27,144 nucleotides of DNA from Proteobacteria bacterium CAG:495 (GTDB lineage: Bacteria > Pseudomonadota > Alphaproteobacteria > RF32 > CAG-239), in the NCBI GenBank assembly GCA_000432275.1, contig HF995265.1, positions 1 through 27,144 of the forward strand, in the 5' to 3' direction. Shown here in pieces: positions 16,137 through 23,474 of this stretch. The notes beneath the pieces are model-generated. The model saw nothing but the letters and a program-made list of their open reading frames with translations, made no database searches and had not been told where the DNA came from. Each line of letters starts with the position of its first letter. Position 1 is the first letter of the stretch. A program made the translations under genes and the position numbers.

Positions 16137-17534
16137 ATGACACTGAAAATCGCAATCGTCGGCAGGCCGAACGTCGGAAAATCGACTTTGTTCAACCGTC
16201 TGGTCGGGCGAAAAGTCGCCATTGTACATGACAAACCGGGCGTAACCCGCGACCGCAGAGAAGCTTCGGCAAAACTGCAAAATCTGAAATTGCAGGTAAT
16301 TGACACTGCCGGTTATGAATATTCCAACGAAGACAACCTGGAAAAAAGAATGTGGGAACAAACGCAAAAAGCAATCAGAGAAGCTGACGTCAGTTTGTTT
16401 TTGTTTGATGCCCGCGACGGCCTACAGCCTTATGACGAACATCTGGCCGGATTGCTGCGCCAGAGCGGAAAACCGGTCGTTTTGCTTGCAAACAAATGTG
16501 AGGGCAAACTTCAGGAAGACAGTATTCACGAAGCTTATAAGCTGGGTTTGGGTACGCCTATTCCGTTTTCGGCAGAACACGGTTTGGGTCTGCTGGACCT
16601 TTATGATGCGCTGAAAGAATACGACGAGAAAAAAAGCGAAGAAGAACCGGAAAGAGAGGTTGCTGAGGAAGATAGCGGCGAGGATACAGGAGAAGATGCC
16701 GCATACAAAAAACGGCCGATTCAACTGGCAATCGTCGGAAGGCCGAATGTCGGAAAGTCTACTCTTGTCAATGCCCTGCTTAAAGATGAAAGAATGCTGA
16801 CCGGACCGGAAGCCGGCGTTACCCGCGATGCCATTACCAGCGCATGGGTTTATCAGGGAAGAAAAATTAACTTGGTCGACACCGCCGGATTGCGCAGACA
16901 ATCACGCGTGGACGATTCATTGGAAAAAATGTCGGCGGCCAGCACAAAACATGCCGCTTTTATGGCTCAAGTCGTGATTTTGGTTTTGGATGCCGACGCG
17001 GTTTTGGACAAACAGGATTTGACTATTGCCCGACAGGTTCTGGACGAAGGCAGAGCCTTGGTTATCGCCGTCAACAAATGGGACATTGCCAATCGCAAGG
17101 AAGCATTGCAGCGTTTGAACGACAAGCTGCAAACCTCGCTTACTCAGGCGGAGGGCATTCCGACGGTAACAATTTCCGCGTTAAAAGGTGAAAATCTTGA
17201 CAAGCTGATGCGTGCCGTTTTTAAGGTTTATGACCGTTGGAACATCAGAATCCCGACAGCCCCGTTAAACCAATGGTTTTCGGATATGATTGACAATTAT
17301 CCGCCGCCGCTCGGAAAAAACAAGCGGAGAATTAAGCTGCGTTACATTACGCAGGCAAAAACCAGACCTCCTTCATTTTATATTTTTTCCAGCAATCCGG
17401 AAGGTCTGCCAGACGCTTATTTGAGATATTTGATTAATCAGCTGCGCGAAAATTTTGATTTGCGCGGAATCCCGATAAGAATGACTGTTCGCAAGACCAA
17501 TAACCCGTATGCGGACAAGAAGGAAAAAAGATAA
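16137..17534 (+). CDS. der: Ribosome biogenesis GTPase Der (EngA)
   Basis: An essential GTPase with two tandem G domains that acts in 50S subunit maturation. P-loops GRPNVGKST are at 9-17 and 201-209. Switch regions GVTRDR and GVTRDA, G3 motifs DTAGYE and DTAGLR, and G4 motifs NKCE and NKWD are present. The KH-like C-terminal domain begins near 355 (PLNQWFSDMI) and ends in RKTNNPYADKKEKR. The first G4 is NKxE rather than NKxD and is followed by an LGLG and SAEHG context I associate with alphaproteobacterial Der. An acidic linker (about 165-195) joins the G domains. It is third in the yfgM-bamB-der operon with an 18-nt gap. Its Shine-Dalgarno is weak, so translational coupling is possible. Confidence 0.97.
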   Translation: MTLKIAIVGRPNVGKSTLFNRLVGRKVAIVHDKPGVTRDRREASAKLQNLKLQVIDTAGYEYSNEDNLEKRMWEQTQKAIREADVSLFLFDARDGLQPYDEHLAGLLRQSGKPVVLLANKCEGKLQEDSIHEAYKLGLGTPIPFSAEHGLGLLDLYDALKEYDEKKSEEEPEREVAEEDSGEDTGEDAAYKKRPIQLAIVGRPNVGKSTLVNALLKDERMLTGPEAGVTRDAITSAWVYQGRKINLVDTAGLRRQSRVDDSLEKMSAASTKHAAFMAQVVILVLDADAVLDKQDLTIARQVLDEGRALVIAVNKWDIANRKEALQRLNDKLQTSLTQAEGIPTVTISALKGENLDKLMRAVFKVYDRWNIRIPTAPLNQWFSDMIDNYPPPLGKNKRRIKLRYITQAKTRPPSFYIFSSNPEGLPDAYLRYLINQLRENFDLRGIPIRMTVRKTNNPYADKKEKR

Positions 17535-17659
17535 GATCGTCTTGCAGACGGTTGACATCTCCCAACAGACCAAGAGATTAAATCGGGGTAGGAAAAAGCG
17601 AAATTTGCCACTTTGGCATTCCATCTGATGAACAGGCAGCTTTTGCAAAACAACCAATA

Positions 17660-17687
17660 AAAAAGGAGCTCAATTGAGCTCCTTTTT
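17660..17687. terminator. Bidirectional terminator between der and the dnaE operon
   Basis: A perfect 28-bp palindrome (arms 17660-17673 and 17674-17687) with an A-run on one side and a T-run on the other. It lies directly between two convergent transcription units, only 1 nt from the stop codon of the minus-strand gene. Confidence 0.88.
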
Positions 17688-17688
17688 C

Positions 17689-18486
17689 TTATTCCTTGTT
17701 TTCTTCAGCCTTATCACGATAAAAAGTGAAATACTGATAAATATGCGCAAAGAAAGACGCCTTAAAGCAGGAATCCAAGAATGACAGCGCAAAGACCAAC
17801 AGGACGAAAACAAATCTGACGACATAACCGTCGCTGCCAATCAGTTTGAATATAATTGACAACAAAGCCATCAAAAGAACAACCGGCAGAGTCATTAAAA
17901 TTTGTCCCCAGAAAATCTTATTGGCATTGCCTTCCGCCAATTTAAAAGACGCCTTGAGAGTCATTTTCCGGTCATCAACGGCAATTGCGGGAAAGACCAG
18001 GAACAACCGGGAAAAATAAATAGCCAGAAGCAACGGAATAATCAGCGAGACATTATAAAAACCTTCCGGCATACCGAGCATCCGTCCGAAATAGGCCCAA
18101 GAGAAAATCAAAACGATGGAGGGCAAGGTTATGATTGCAATTAACAAAATGTTGTACAGCAGATAAATAATTTCCCGTTTGCCGAAAGCCCAAGAGAAAT
18201 ATGAGCTCGGAACCTTGAGCACAATCACGCGGCAAAAAGCGATAACGATTGCAATCGATGCCAGCATCAGCAACAAAATAGATACATTCTGCATCCATCC
18301 GCCGGTACATCCTTCGGCAGAAAGATTACAGATTGAGGGAAAATCGGTAAACATCTCATAGAGAATGATGGCAAACCACAAAGCGGTCACCTTGAGATAG
18401 ACATCAAAATTCGTCAATACGTACATAAAGCTGCGGCGAACGGTTTCCCAGAACGGCAGTCTGATTTGAGCAGTTTTATTCTCCAT
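17689..18486 (-). CDS. Multi-pass membrane protein, probable paralogue of its neighbour
   Basis: A 265-aa integral membrane protein with about six helices, not assignable to a named function. A motif RLFLVFPAIAVDDRKMTLKAS followed by FKLAEGN (from about 170) recalls a group of poorly characterised bacterial membrane proteins with that signature. An in-frame TTG at 18501 extends the frame by five codons, but AAGGA 6 nt before the ATG at 18486 favours the shorter form. The start overlaps the end of the upstream gene by 11 nt, indicating coupled translation. The layout of the extracytoplasmic Cys-containing loop (SICNLSAEGC), the charged cytoplasmic loop and the VDxxxxLKxSF-type segment parallels that of the upstream protein. 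Confidence 0.7.
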   Translation of the reverse strand: MENKTAQIRLPFWETVRRSFMYVLTNFDVYLKVTALWFAIILYEMFTDFPSICNLSAEGCTGGWMQNVSILLLMLASIAIVIAFCRVIVLKVPSSYFSWAFGKREIIYLLYNILLIAIITLPSIVLIFSWAYFGRMLGMPEGFYNVSLIIPLLLAIYFSRLFLVFPAIAVDDRKMTLKASFKLAEGNANKIFWGQILMTLPVVLLMALLSIIFKLIGSDGYVVRFVFVLLVFALSFLDSCFKASFFAHIYQYFTFYRDKAEENKE

Positions 18487-19354
18487 CTTGGTTCCTTCCA
18501 AACAAGAAAGTTTTTTGCAAATAGCAGTGATTGGTGAAAAAGACCACTAAAAGCAACAATAAAAGGTTGTATAAATATTCAACTATGAAGCTAATATAGA
18601 ACGCATTTTTATCGTCGACAAGCTTAAAGTTATTCAGAAACGCGAAAAGCGAAAAGAAAGTCAGAAAGAAAATCAACGCAAGACTGACCAAGATACGGAG
18701 GGAATTTCCCCTTCCCCGGTTCCAGACCGCGGCAAAAGAGGGAAATTTCTCTCCGGCCAGAATAAAACCAATCAACGCATAAAAGCGCATTACCACAAAA
18801 GGCACCAGAAAACCGATTGAAACAAACGCAAAATAAACCAGTTCTATCCGCCAATCCGGGTTAGGGTCGCGAACATAAAGTAGATACAACGACAGCATCG
18901 ACAGCAGATTAATCAGGATAAAAGCAATATTGCCGGCAAAACTCCGCACATCCTGTCGGCGCGGCAGCAAAAGATAGCGCCAAGACAATGGCTGTCCGCC
19001 GAAACAAACGTTATACCAGCGAACCATAAACATAGATATGACATACAAGACCACAATGTGTACGGCAACATAGAGGCCGATGCTGTTGGTACAATAGCCG
19101 CCGCCGACGCGGTAGTCGTTATAGAGGCACATATACCCCTGCCCGGCAACCAATGACAAAACCGACAACAGCAGAGCATAAATTCCGGCAACGGCAAAGA
19201 AATTGCGCGTGCGGTCAATAAACAGCCCTTCCGGTCCGAAAACAATTTTAAACAACGGCATTTTAACCGCATCGCGATTATCTTCTTCCGGCACGACGGC
19301 CGCAGAACTGCCTTTATCCCAAAAATGATTCAGAAATTCATATATTTTCTTCAT
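18476..19354 (-). CDS. Multi-pass membrane protein of unknown function
   Basis: A 292-aa integral membrane protein with about six helices after a soluble N-terminus of about 50 residues. Like the next gene it has a first helix followed by a cysteine-containing external loop (YMCLYNDY to GGYC). It also has a second helix ending in a basic loop before RRQDVRSFAGN, and a FYALIGFILAGEKFPSFAAVW segment followed by RGRGNSLRILVS, which aligns with the PAIAVD to LAEGN segment of the neighbour. The two look like an old tandem duplication. Its ATG lies 2 nt after the dnaE stop codon, with its AAGGA site inside the dnaE 3' end, so it is translated from the dnaE transcript. Function unknown. Confidence 0.7.
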   Translation of the reverse strand: MKKIYEFLNHFWDKGSSAAVVPEEDNRDAVKMPLFKIVFGPEGLFIDRTRNFFAVAGIYALLLSVLSLVAGQGYMCLYNDYRVGGGYCTNSIGLYVAVHIVVLYVISMFMVRWYNVCFGGQPLSWRYLLLPRRQDVRSFAGNIAFILINLLSMLSLYLLYVRDPNPDWRIELVYFAFVSIGFLVPFVVMRFYALIGFILAGEKFPSFAAVWNRGRGNSLRILVSLALIFFLTFFSLFAFLNNFKLVDDKNAFYISFIVEYLYNLLLLLLVVFFTNHCYLQKTFLFGRNQDGE

Positions 19355-19356
19355 GA

Positions 19357-22300
19357 TTAAATTTCCTTCACTGTGGTTACACCGGCCAAGCCGCGGATTT
19401 GGCTCAGAACGTCGCCCTGGAGCGCAAAACCGCCGGAAAGCTCAATTCGAATATCCCAATTGTCGTTGTCAGGCTTTATATATATTTTATTTTTGCCGTT
19501 TCTATCTTTGCCGAGGATTTCTTTAAGTTTCGGCACGGCAGAGGTGTCATTGAGGCTGATTTCCAAACCGTTGGCAACGTCGGCAATAGCCTTGTCCAAC
19601 GTCTCAACGCTGTTAATCATAACCCGGGGATTGCCCTCCTCGTTCTGCTTGTCTATCGTGACGCTGACAAGCAACGGCAAACCGGACTTGATGGTTTCTT
19701 CAAAACGGGTCAGCCCTTCCGAAAACAGCAGACCTTCAAAATTGCTGCTGCCGTCGGAAATTTCCAAGAAAGCATATTTATTGCCGTTTTTGGAGATGCG
19801 CTTCTGGAACGAGTTTACGCAGCCGGCCAATTTGGCACGAATGGTATCTCCGGTACGAATACCCTGAAAAACCTCATTGCATTTTTTGACGCCGAGACGC
19901 TCCATACCGCGGGAATAACTGTCCAGAGGGTGAGCCGACAGATAAAAGCCGATGGCCTCCGCCTCCAATTTAAGTTTTTCGAGCTCCGGCCAATCGGGTT
20001 TTTCGGCCAGCTTGACCTTGGCCTGAAGCTCCTGATCGCCGAACAGCGACGACTGCGAACTGGTTTTCAGTTCCGTAGCGGCGGAAATGTGCTGGACAAT
20101 GGTTTCAATATTGGCAAAAAGCTTGCCGCGGTTTTTATCCAGACAGTCAAAAGCGCCAGCCTTTATCAGCTGCTCCAATTGGCGGCGGTTAATCTGCTTG
20201 GCGTCAATCCGATGGATAAAGTCGGAAACGTCTTTATAGGGTCCGTGCGCGTGGCGTTCAGCAGCAATAGCCTCCATATTGGCGGCGCCTACGCTTTTGA
20301 TGGCGGCCAAGGCATAGCGGATGTTGCCGTCTTCAACATCAAAGTCGGCGTCAGACTTGTTAATGTCCGGCGGCAATACCTTGAATCCCATTTTTTTGCA
20401 CTCCTCTTTGTACAAGAGGAGTTTGTCGACGTTGGTCATATCCAAAGACATCACGGCACACATAAACTCTACCGGATAATGCGCTTTCAGGTACGCCGTC
20501 TGATACGAAACCAAAGAATAAGCGGCAGCATGCGACTTGTTAAAACCATAAGACGCAAATTTTTCCATCTGGTCAAAAATCTTGGTAGCGGTTCCTTCGT
20601 CAATACCCTTTGCCACGGCGCCTTCGGTAAACATTTTACGCTGTTTGGGAATTTCGTCGCGCATTTTTTTACCCATAACCTTACGCAGTTTATCCGCGCC
20701 GCCCATAGTGTAGCCGCCTAACGCCTGAGCAATCTTCATAACCTGTTCCTGATAAACCATAATGCCGTATGTTTCATCAAGAATCGGCGCCAAATCGGGA
20801 TGAAGATAGGTTATTTCCTCCTCGCCGTGCTTGCGCTTGATGTATGTGGGAATATTATCCATCGGGCCGGGGCGATATAAAGAAACGATAGCAATCAAAT
20901 CCTCAAAACGGTCAGGTTTGATTTGCTTGTGAACATCTTTCATTCCCGGAGATTCAAACTGGAATACGGCAGAAGTGTCTCCGCGCTGAAGCATCTCATA
21001 GGTCAACTTGTCATCCAAGGGAATGTTATCGATATCAAGGTCGATTTTATGGACTTTCTTCACCCAGTCGACGGCTTTTTTAATCACGGTCAGCGTCTTC
21101 AGGCCCAAAAAGTCAAACTTAATCAGGCCGGTTTCTTCTACAAATTTCATATCATACTGGGTAACCGGCATATCGGCCTTGGGATCCTTATACAACGGAA
21201 CCAGCTGATCTAACGGGCGGTCACCGATAACTACGCCGGCGGCATGCATACCGGACTGGCGGTAAAGGCCTTCCAGTTTCATTCCGATATCAAACAACTT
21301 GTTGATTTGCGGGTCTTCCTGCCGCATTTGCTCCAGTTCCGCCACCTGATCCAGCGACTCCTGCAAAGTGGGGTTTTTGCCCTGAACACCGGGAGGAATC
21401 ATTTTAGATATACGGTCCGCCTGAGCATAAGGCATCTGCAACACGCGGGCAACGTCGCGGATGACGTTTTTGGCTTGCAGTTTGCCGTAGGTGATAATTT
21501 GGGCAACATGGTCAAAACCGTATTTCTTTTGGACGTATTCAATGGTTTTATAGCGGTTTTCCTGACAAAAGTCGACGTCGAAATCGGGCATATTGACGCG
21601 TTCGGGATTCAAGAAACGCTCAAACAGCAAATCAAGTTTTAAGGGATCAAGGTCGGTAATCTTCAATGACCAGGCAACAATCGAGCCCGCACCGGAACCA
21701 CGCCCCGGCCCCACCGGCACGCCGTGGGCTTTTGACCACTGGATGAAATCCGACACGATAAGAAAGTAACCGGGAAAACCCATTTTTTTGATAACGCTGA
21801 GCTCATAATCCAAACGTTCATAATAGCGCTTGTCTATTTCCGCACGTTCTTCCGGCGTTTGGCTGTCATTGTAAACCTGGGCTTCCATACGCTGTTTCAG
21901 CCCCTTGTAGGCCTGTTCGGTAATGAACTCGTCCTGCGTTTTGCCCTCGGGACATTCAAAAATAGGCAACAACGGATCGACCTTCTGTGACAGGTAGTTG
22001 CAACGGGCGGCAATGTTAACCGTGCTTTGAACAGCCTCCGGCAAATCCTTAAACAACTCAACCATTTCTTCCGCGCTGCGAAGACGGTTGTTAGGCGAAT
22101 ATTTTTTGCGGTCATCGTTGGCCACATATTCTCCCGCAGCAATGCAAATTAAGGCATCATGCGCTTCATACATATCGGCGTCAAAGAAAAAAGCCTCATT
22201 GGTGGCAACCAGCGGAATATTGTATTTATATGCAAAATCGATAAAGTCGTCTTCCGTTTTTTGTTCCGTTTCCAAGCCGATACGCGAAATTTCCATATAA

Positions 22301-22827
22301 AGGCGGTCTGCAAAAATCTCGCGAAGTTTAACAACGACCTCTTCCGCTTCCACCTTGCGGTTTTCGAGCAGGAGCCGTCCGATTTGCCCTTCTACGCCGG
22401 CGGTGAGCGCTATCAGCCCGCCGTTCAGTTCTTCCAAATCCGACATTTTGAGCTGTGCCTTTTCGCCCTGTTTGGGGTTGTCAAGATAAGAGCGCTTCAT
22501 CAGCTTCATAATGTTTTGATAGCCGTTTTCGTTCATCACCAACAAAACGATTTTATCCGGCTCAATAATCCGTCCTTTAGCCTTGAGTACATCATCGGCA
22601 TCAGGATTGCGCAGGTAGAACTGACAACCCAAAATGGGCTTTACCCCTTCATCCGAAGCATATTTGGAAAAAGCCTTGCCGCCGAACATATTGGCGGTGT
22701 CGGTTACGGCAATCGCCGGAACTCCCTGGTCGTGAAGTTTATGAATCAGCTTAGGCACCAGCATTGCGCCTTCCGACAAAGAATAGGCGGTATGAACGCG
22801 AAGATGTACGAACTGTGGTGCCGACAT
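19357..22827 (-). CDS. dnaE: DNA polymerase III alpha subunit
   Basis: The catalytic subunit of the replicative polymerase. The full-length 1156-aa protein has the N-terminal PHP domain (VHLRVHTAYSLSEGA from residue 5) and the palm with GPGRGSGAGS. The catalytic PDFDVDF motif has D417 and D419, and the third aspartate is in KFDFLGLKTLT. Further on are YGIMVYQEQVM and SYGFNKSHAAAYS in the fingers region, a helix-hairpin-helix region (INRRQLEQLIKAGAFD) and the OB fold near 985-1080. All three catalytic aspartates are present. AGGA is 7-8 nt before the ATG. Two membrane-protein genes follow in the same operon with overlapping or near-touching ends, an unusual downstream context. Confidence 0.97.
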   Translation of the reverse strand: MSAPQFVHLRVHTAYSLSEGAMLVPKLIHKLHDQGVPAIAVTDTANMFGGKAFSKYASDEGVKPILGCQFYLRNPDADDVLKAKGRIIEPDKIVLLVMNENGYQNIMKLMKRSYLDNPKQGEKAQLKMSDLEELNGGLIALTAGVEGQIGRLLLENRKVEAEEVVVKLREIFADRLYMEISRIGLETEQKTEDDFIDFAYKYNIPLVATNEAFFFDADMYEAHDALICIAAGEYVANDDRKKYSPNNRLRSAEEMVELFKDLPEAVQSTVNIAARCNYLSQKVDPLLPIFECPEGKTQDEFITEQAYKGLKQRMEAQVYNDSQTPEERAEIDKRYYERLDYELSVIKKMGFPGYFLIVSDFIQWSKAHGVPVGPGRGSGAGSIVAWSLKITDLDPLKLDLLFERFLNPERVNMPDFDVDFCQENRYKTIEYVQKKYGFDHVAQIITYGKLQAKNVIRDVARVLQMPYAQADRISKMIPPGVQGKNPTLQESLDQVAELEQMRQEDPQINKLFDIGMKLEGLYRQSGMHAAGVVIGDRPLDQLVPLYKDPKADMPVTQYDMKFVEETGLIKFDFLGLKTLTVIKKAVDWVKKVHKIDLDIDNIPLDDKLTYEMLQRGDTSAVFQFESPGMKDVHKQIKPDRFEDLIAIVSLYRPGPMDNIPTYIKRKHGEEEITYLHPDLAPILDETYGIMVYQEQVMKIAQALGGYTMGGADKLRKVMGKKMRDEIPKQRKMFTEGAVAKGIDEGTATKIFDQMEKFASYGFNKSHAAAYSLVSYQTAYLKAHYPVEFMCAVMSLDMTNVDKLLLYKEECKKMGFKVLPPDINKSDADFDVEDGNIRYALAAIKSVGAANMEAIAAERHAHGPYKDVSDFIHRIDAKQINRRQLEQLIKAGAFDCLDKNRGKLFANIETIVQHISAATELKTSSQSSLFGDQELQAKVKLAEKPDWPELEKLKLEAEAIGFYLSAHPLDSYSRGMERLGVKKCNEVFQGIRTGDTIRAKLAGCVNSFQKRISKNGNKYAFLEISDGSSNFEGLLFSEGLTRFEETIKSGLPLLVSVTIDKQNEEGNPRVMINSVETLDKAIADVANGLEISLNDTSAVPKLKEILGKDRNGKNKIYIKPDNDNWDIRIELSGGFALQGDVLSQIRGLAGVTTVKEI

Positions 22828-22856
22828 TGGTGATTCCTCAAATTAACCTGAGGATG

Positions 22857-22885
22857 ATTATAAGAAGTTTTAACGACAGGCACAA
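22857..22885 (-). promoter_or_regulatory. Probable dnaE promoter
   Basis: On the minus strand a perfect TATAAT (22857-22862) lies 17 bp from TTGTGC (22880-22885). Transcription would begin near 22850, leaving a leader of only about 22 nt that carries the ribosome binding site. Confidence 0.5.
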
Positions 22886-22889
22886 TCAA

Positions 22890-22931
22890 AAAATCGCAGA
22901 TGTTAAATGAGTAAAATAAGATAGCGATTTT
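22890..22931. promoter_or_regulatory. Possible operator between divergent promoters
   Basis: AAAATCGC (22890-22897) and GCGATTTT (22924-22931) are perfect 8-bp inverted arms 26 bp apart. The left arm ends next to the dnaE -35 and the right arm next to the -35 of the structured RNA, so one protein could touch both promoters. It lies outside both predicted transcripts, which argues for a DNA site rather than an RNA hairpin. Confidence 0.35.
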
Positions 22932-22933
22932 AG

Positions 22934-22961
22934 TTGCAAAACGCCTGATTTGCTTTAAGAT
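22934..22961 (+). promoter_or_regulatory. Probable promoter of the structured RNA / HTH leader
   Basis: TTGCAA (22934-22939), a 16-bp spacer and TAAGAT (22956-22961, 4 of 6 matches) predict a start near 22968, immediately before the first hairpin. The -35 and spacer length are the same as in the likely fba promoter. Confidence 0.38.
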
Positions 22962-22967
22962 GTTTTT

Positions 22968-23134
22968 TGCAGCTCAGAGGTGAGCTGTGGTGTCTACAAA
23001 ACACCTCAAAGTAACAGCTCCTTAAACCGGGGAGTGACCGAAATAAGCGCGTTTTCACGCGACGAATCAGGTTGACTGTACTTTGACAGTTTTGTAGCTC
23101 CCCACCTTGATTTTCAGTCGAGGTGGTTTTTGTT
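22968..23134 (+). ncRNA. Structured RNA or cis-regulatory leader of unknown family
   Basis: About 165 nt between dnaE and a small HTH gene are packed with complementary segments. Hairpin 1 pairs 22970-22976 with 22981-22987 (7 bp, 4-nt loop). Its right arm can instead pair with 23014-23020, enclosing GGTGT/ACACC (22989-22993 with 23001-23005). These two folds are mutually exclusive. Further hairpins are CGCG/CGCG (23048-23061) and ACTGT/ACAGT (23075-23090), and an intrinsic terminator ends the RNA. Two anti-Shine-Dalgarno motifs occur: CTCCTT at 23018 and CTCCCC at 23098. GGGGAG (23029-23034) can pair with CTCCCC and would disturb the terminator base, so an antiterminator is conceivable. I do not recognise tmRNA, RNase P, SRP RNA or a known riboswitch. 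A 6S-like RNA cannot be excluded. Confidence 0.55.
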
Positions 23135-23137
23135 TTT
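23102..23137 (+). terminator. Intrinsic terminator of the structured RNA
   Basis: A 9-bp stem (23102-23110 with 23118-23126, one G-U pair) with a 7-nt loop is followed by TTTTTGTTTTT. It lies 55 nt before the HTH gene start, so it either ends an independent RNA or attenuates the HTH gene. Confidence 0.82.
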
Positions 23138-23191
23138 AATATATAACTTTTCTTAAACAGGAAAAGTTCTCTAAACAACGGAGCTAAAACA

Positions 23192-23419
23192 ATGATTATC
23201 GAAAATTTCAATATTAAAGCGGTTCGCCGCGCTTTAGGGCTTGAACTGAAAAACGTCCGGCGCGAGAGAGCCCTGAGCCAAGAACAGCTTTCCGAAGCGG
23301 CAAGCCTTTCGACCAAAGACATTAACACAATGGAAGCCGGCAAAGGCTATCTTATTTCCGGATTTCGGCGGCTGCTGAAATTTTACGGCAAAAAAGTCCG
23401 CATCGAAATCGTAGACTAA
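23192..23419 (+). CDS. Small XRE-type helix-turn-helix protein
   Basis: A 75-aa protein consisting of little more than one Cro/C1-type HTH: VRRALGLELKNVRRERALSQEQLSEAASLSTKDINTMEAGKG (about 11-52), then a basic tail (RRLLKFYGKKVRIEIVD). The pattern RxxRALSQEQLSEAASLSTKDINTMEAG follows the XRE consensus, although the usual RWExG is replaced by MEAGKG. It is a probable DNA-binding regulator; targets are unknown, with the inverted repeat at 22890-22931 a candidate. GGAGCTA (23180-23186) provides the ribosome binding site 8 nt before the ATG and is exactly complementary to TAGCTCC at 23095-23101 in the upstream structured RNA. No toxin partner is adjacent, so an antitoxin role is not supported. 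Confidence 0.75.
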   Translation: MIIENFNIKAVRRALGLELKNVRRERALSQEQLSEAASLSTKDINTMEAGKGYLISGFRRLLKFYGKKVRIEIVD

Positions 23420-23425
23420 AAACTA

Positions 23426-23461
23426 TTCAGCCTCCTTTTTATTCGTCAAAAGGAGGCTGAA
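23426..23461. terminator. Bidirectional terminator between the HTH gene and prfA
   Basis: A perfect 14-bp inverted repeat (23426-23439 with 23448-23461) with an 8-nt loop. On the minus strand it is followed by TAGTTTTT, so it mainly serves prfA. It is placed between convergent genes. Confidence 0.82.
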
Positions 23462-23474
23462 CCGTCAAAACAAA

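Noticed and set aside
19399..20721. A 440-codon plus-strand open frame
   Set aside because: It is entirely antisense to dnaE, has no recognisable domain or ribosome binding site, and the dnaE frame carries clear conserved motifs. It is a shadow of codon bias.
22835..22854. TCCTCA/TGAGGA inverted repeat that would hide the dnaE ribosome binding site in a hairpin
   Set aside because: The predicted dnaE start near 22850 lies inside the distal arm (22849-22854), so most of that arm would not be transcribed and the hairpin could not form. It would be revived only if transcription starts further upstream.
23192..23419. The HTH gene as the antitoxin of a toxin-antitoxin pair
   Set aside because: Neither side carries a toxin-like gene; the next genes are prfA (convergent) and the structured RNA.
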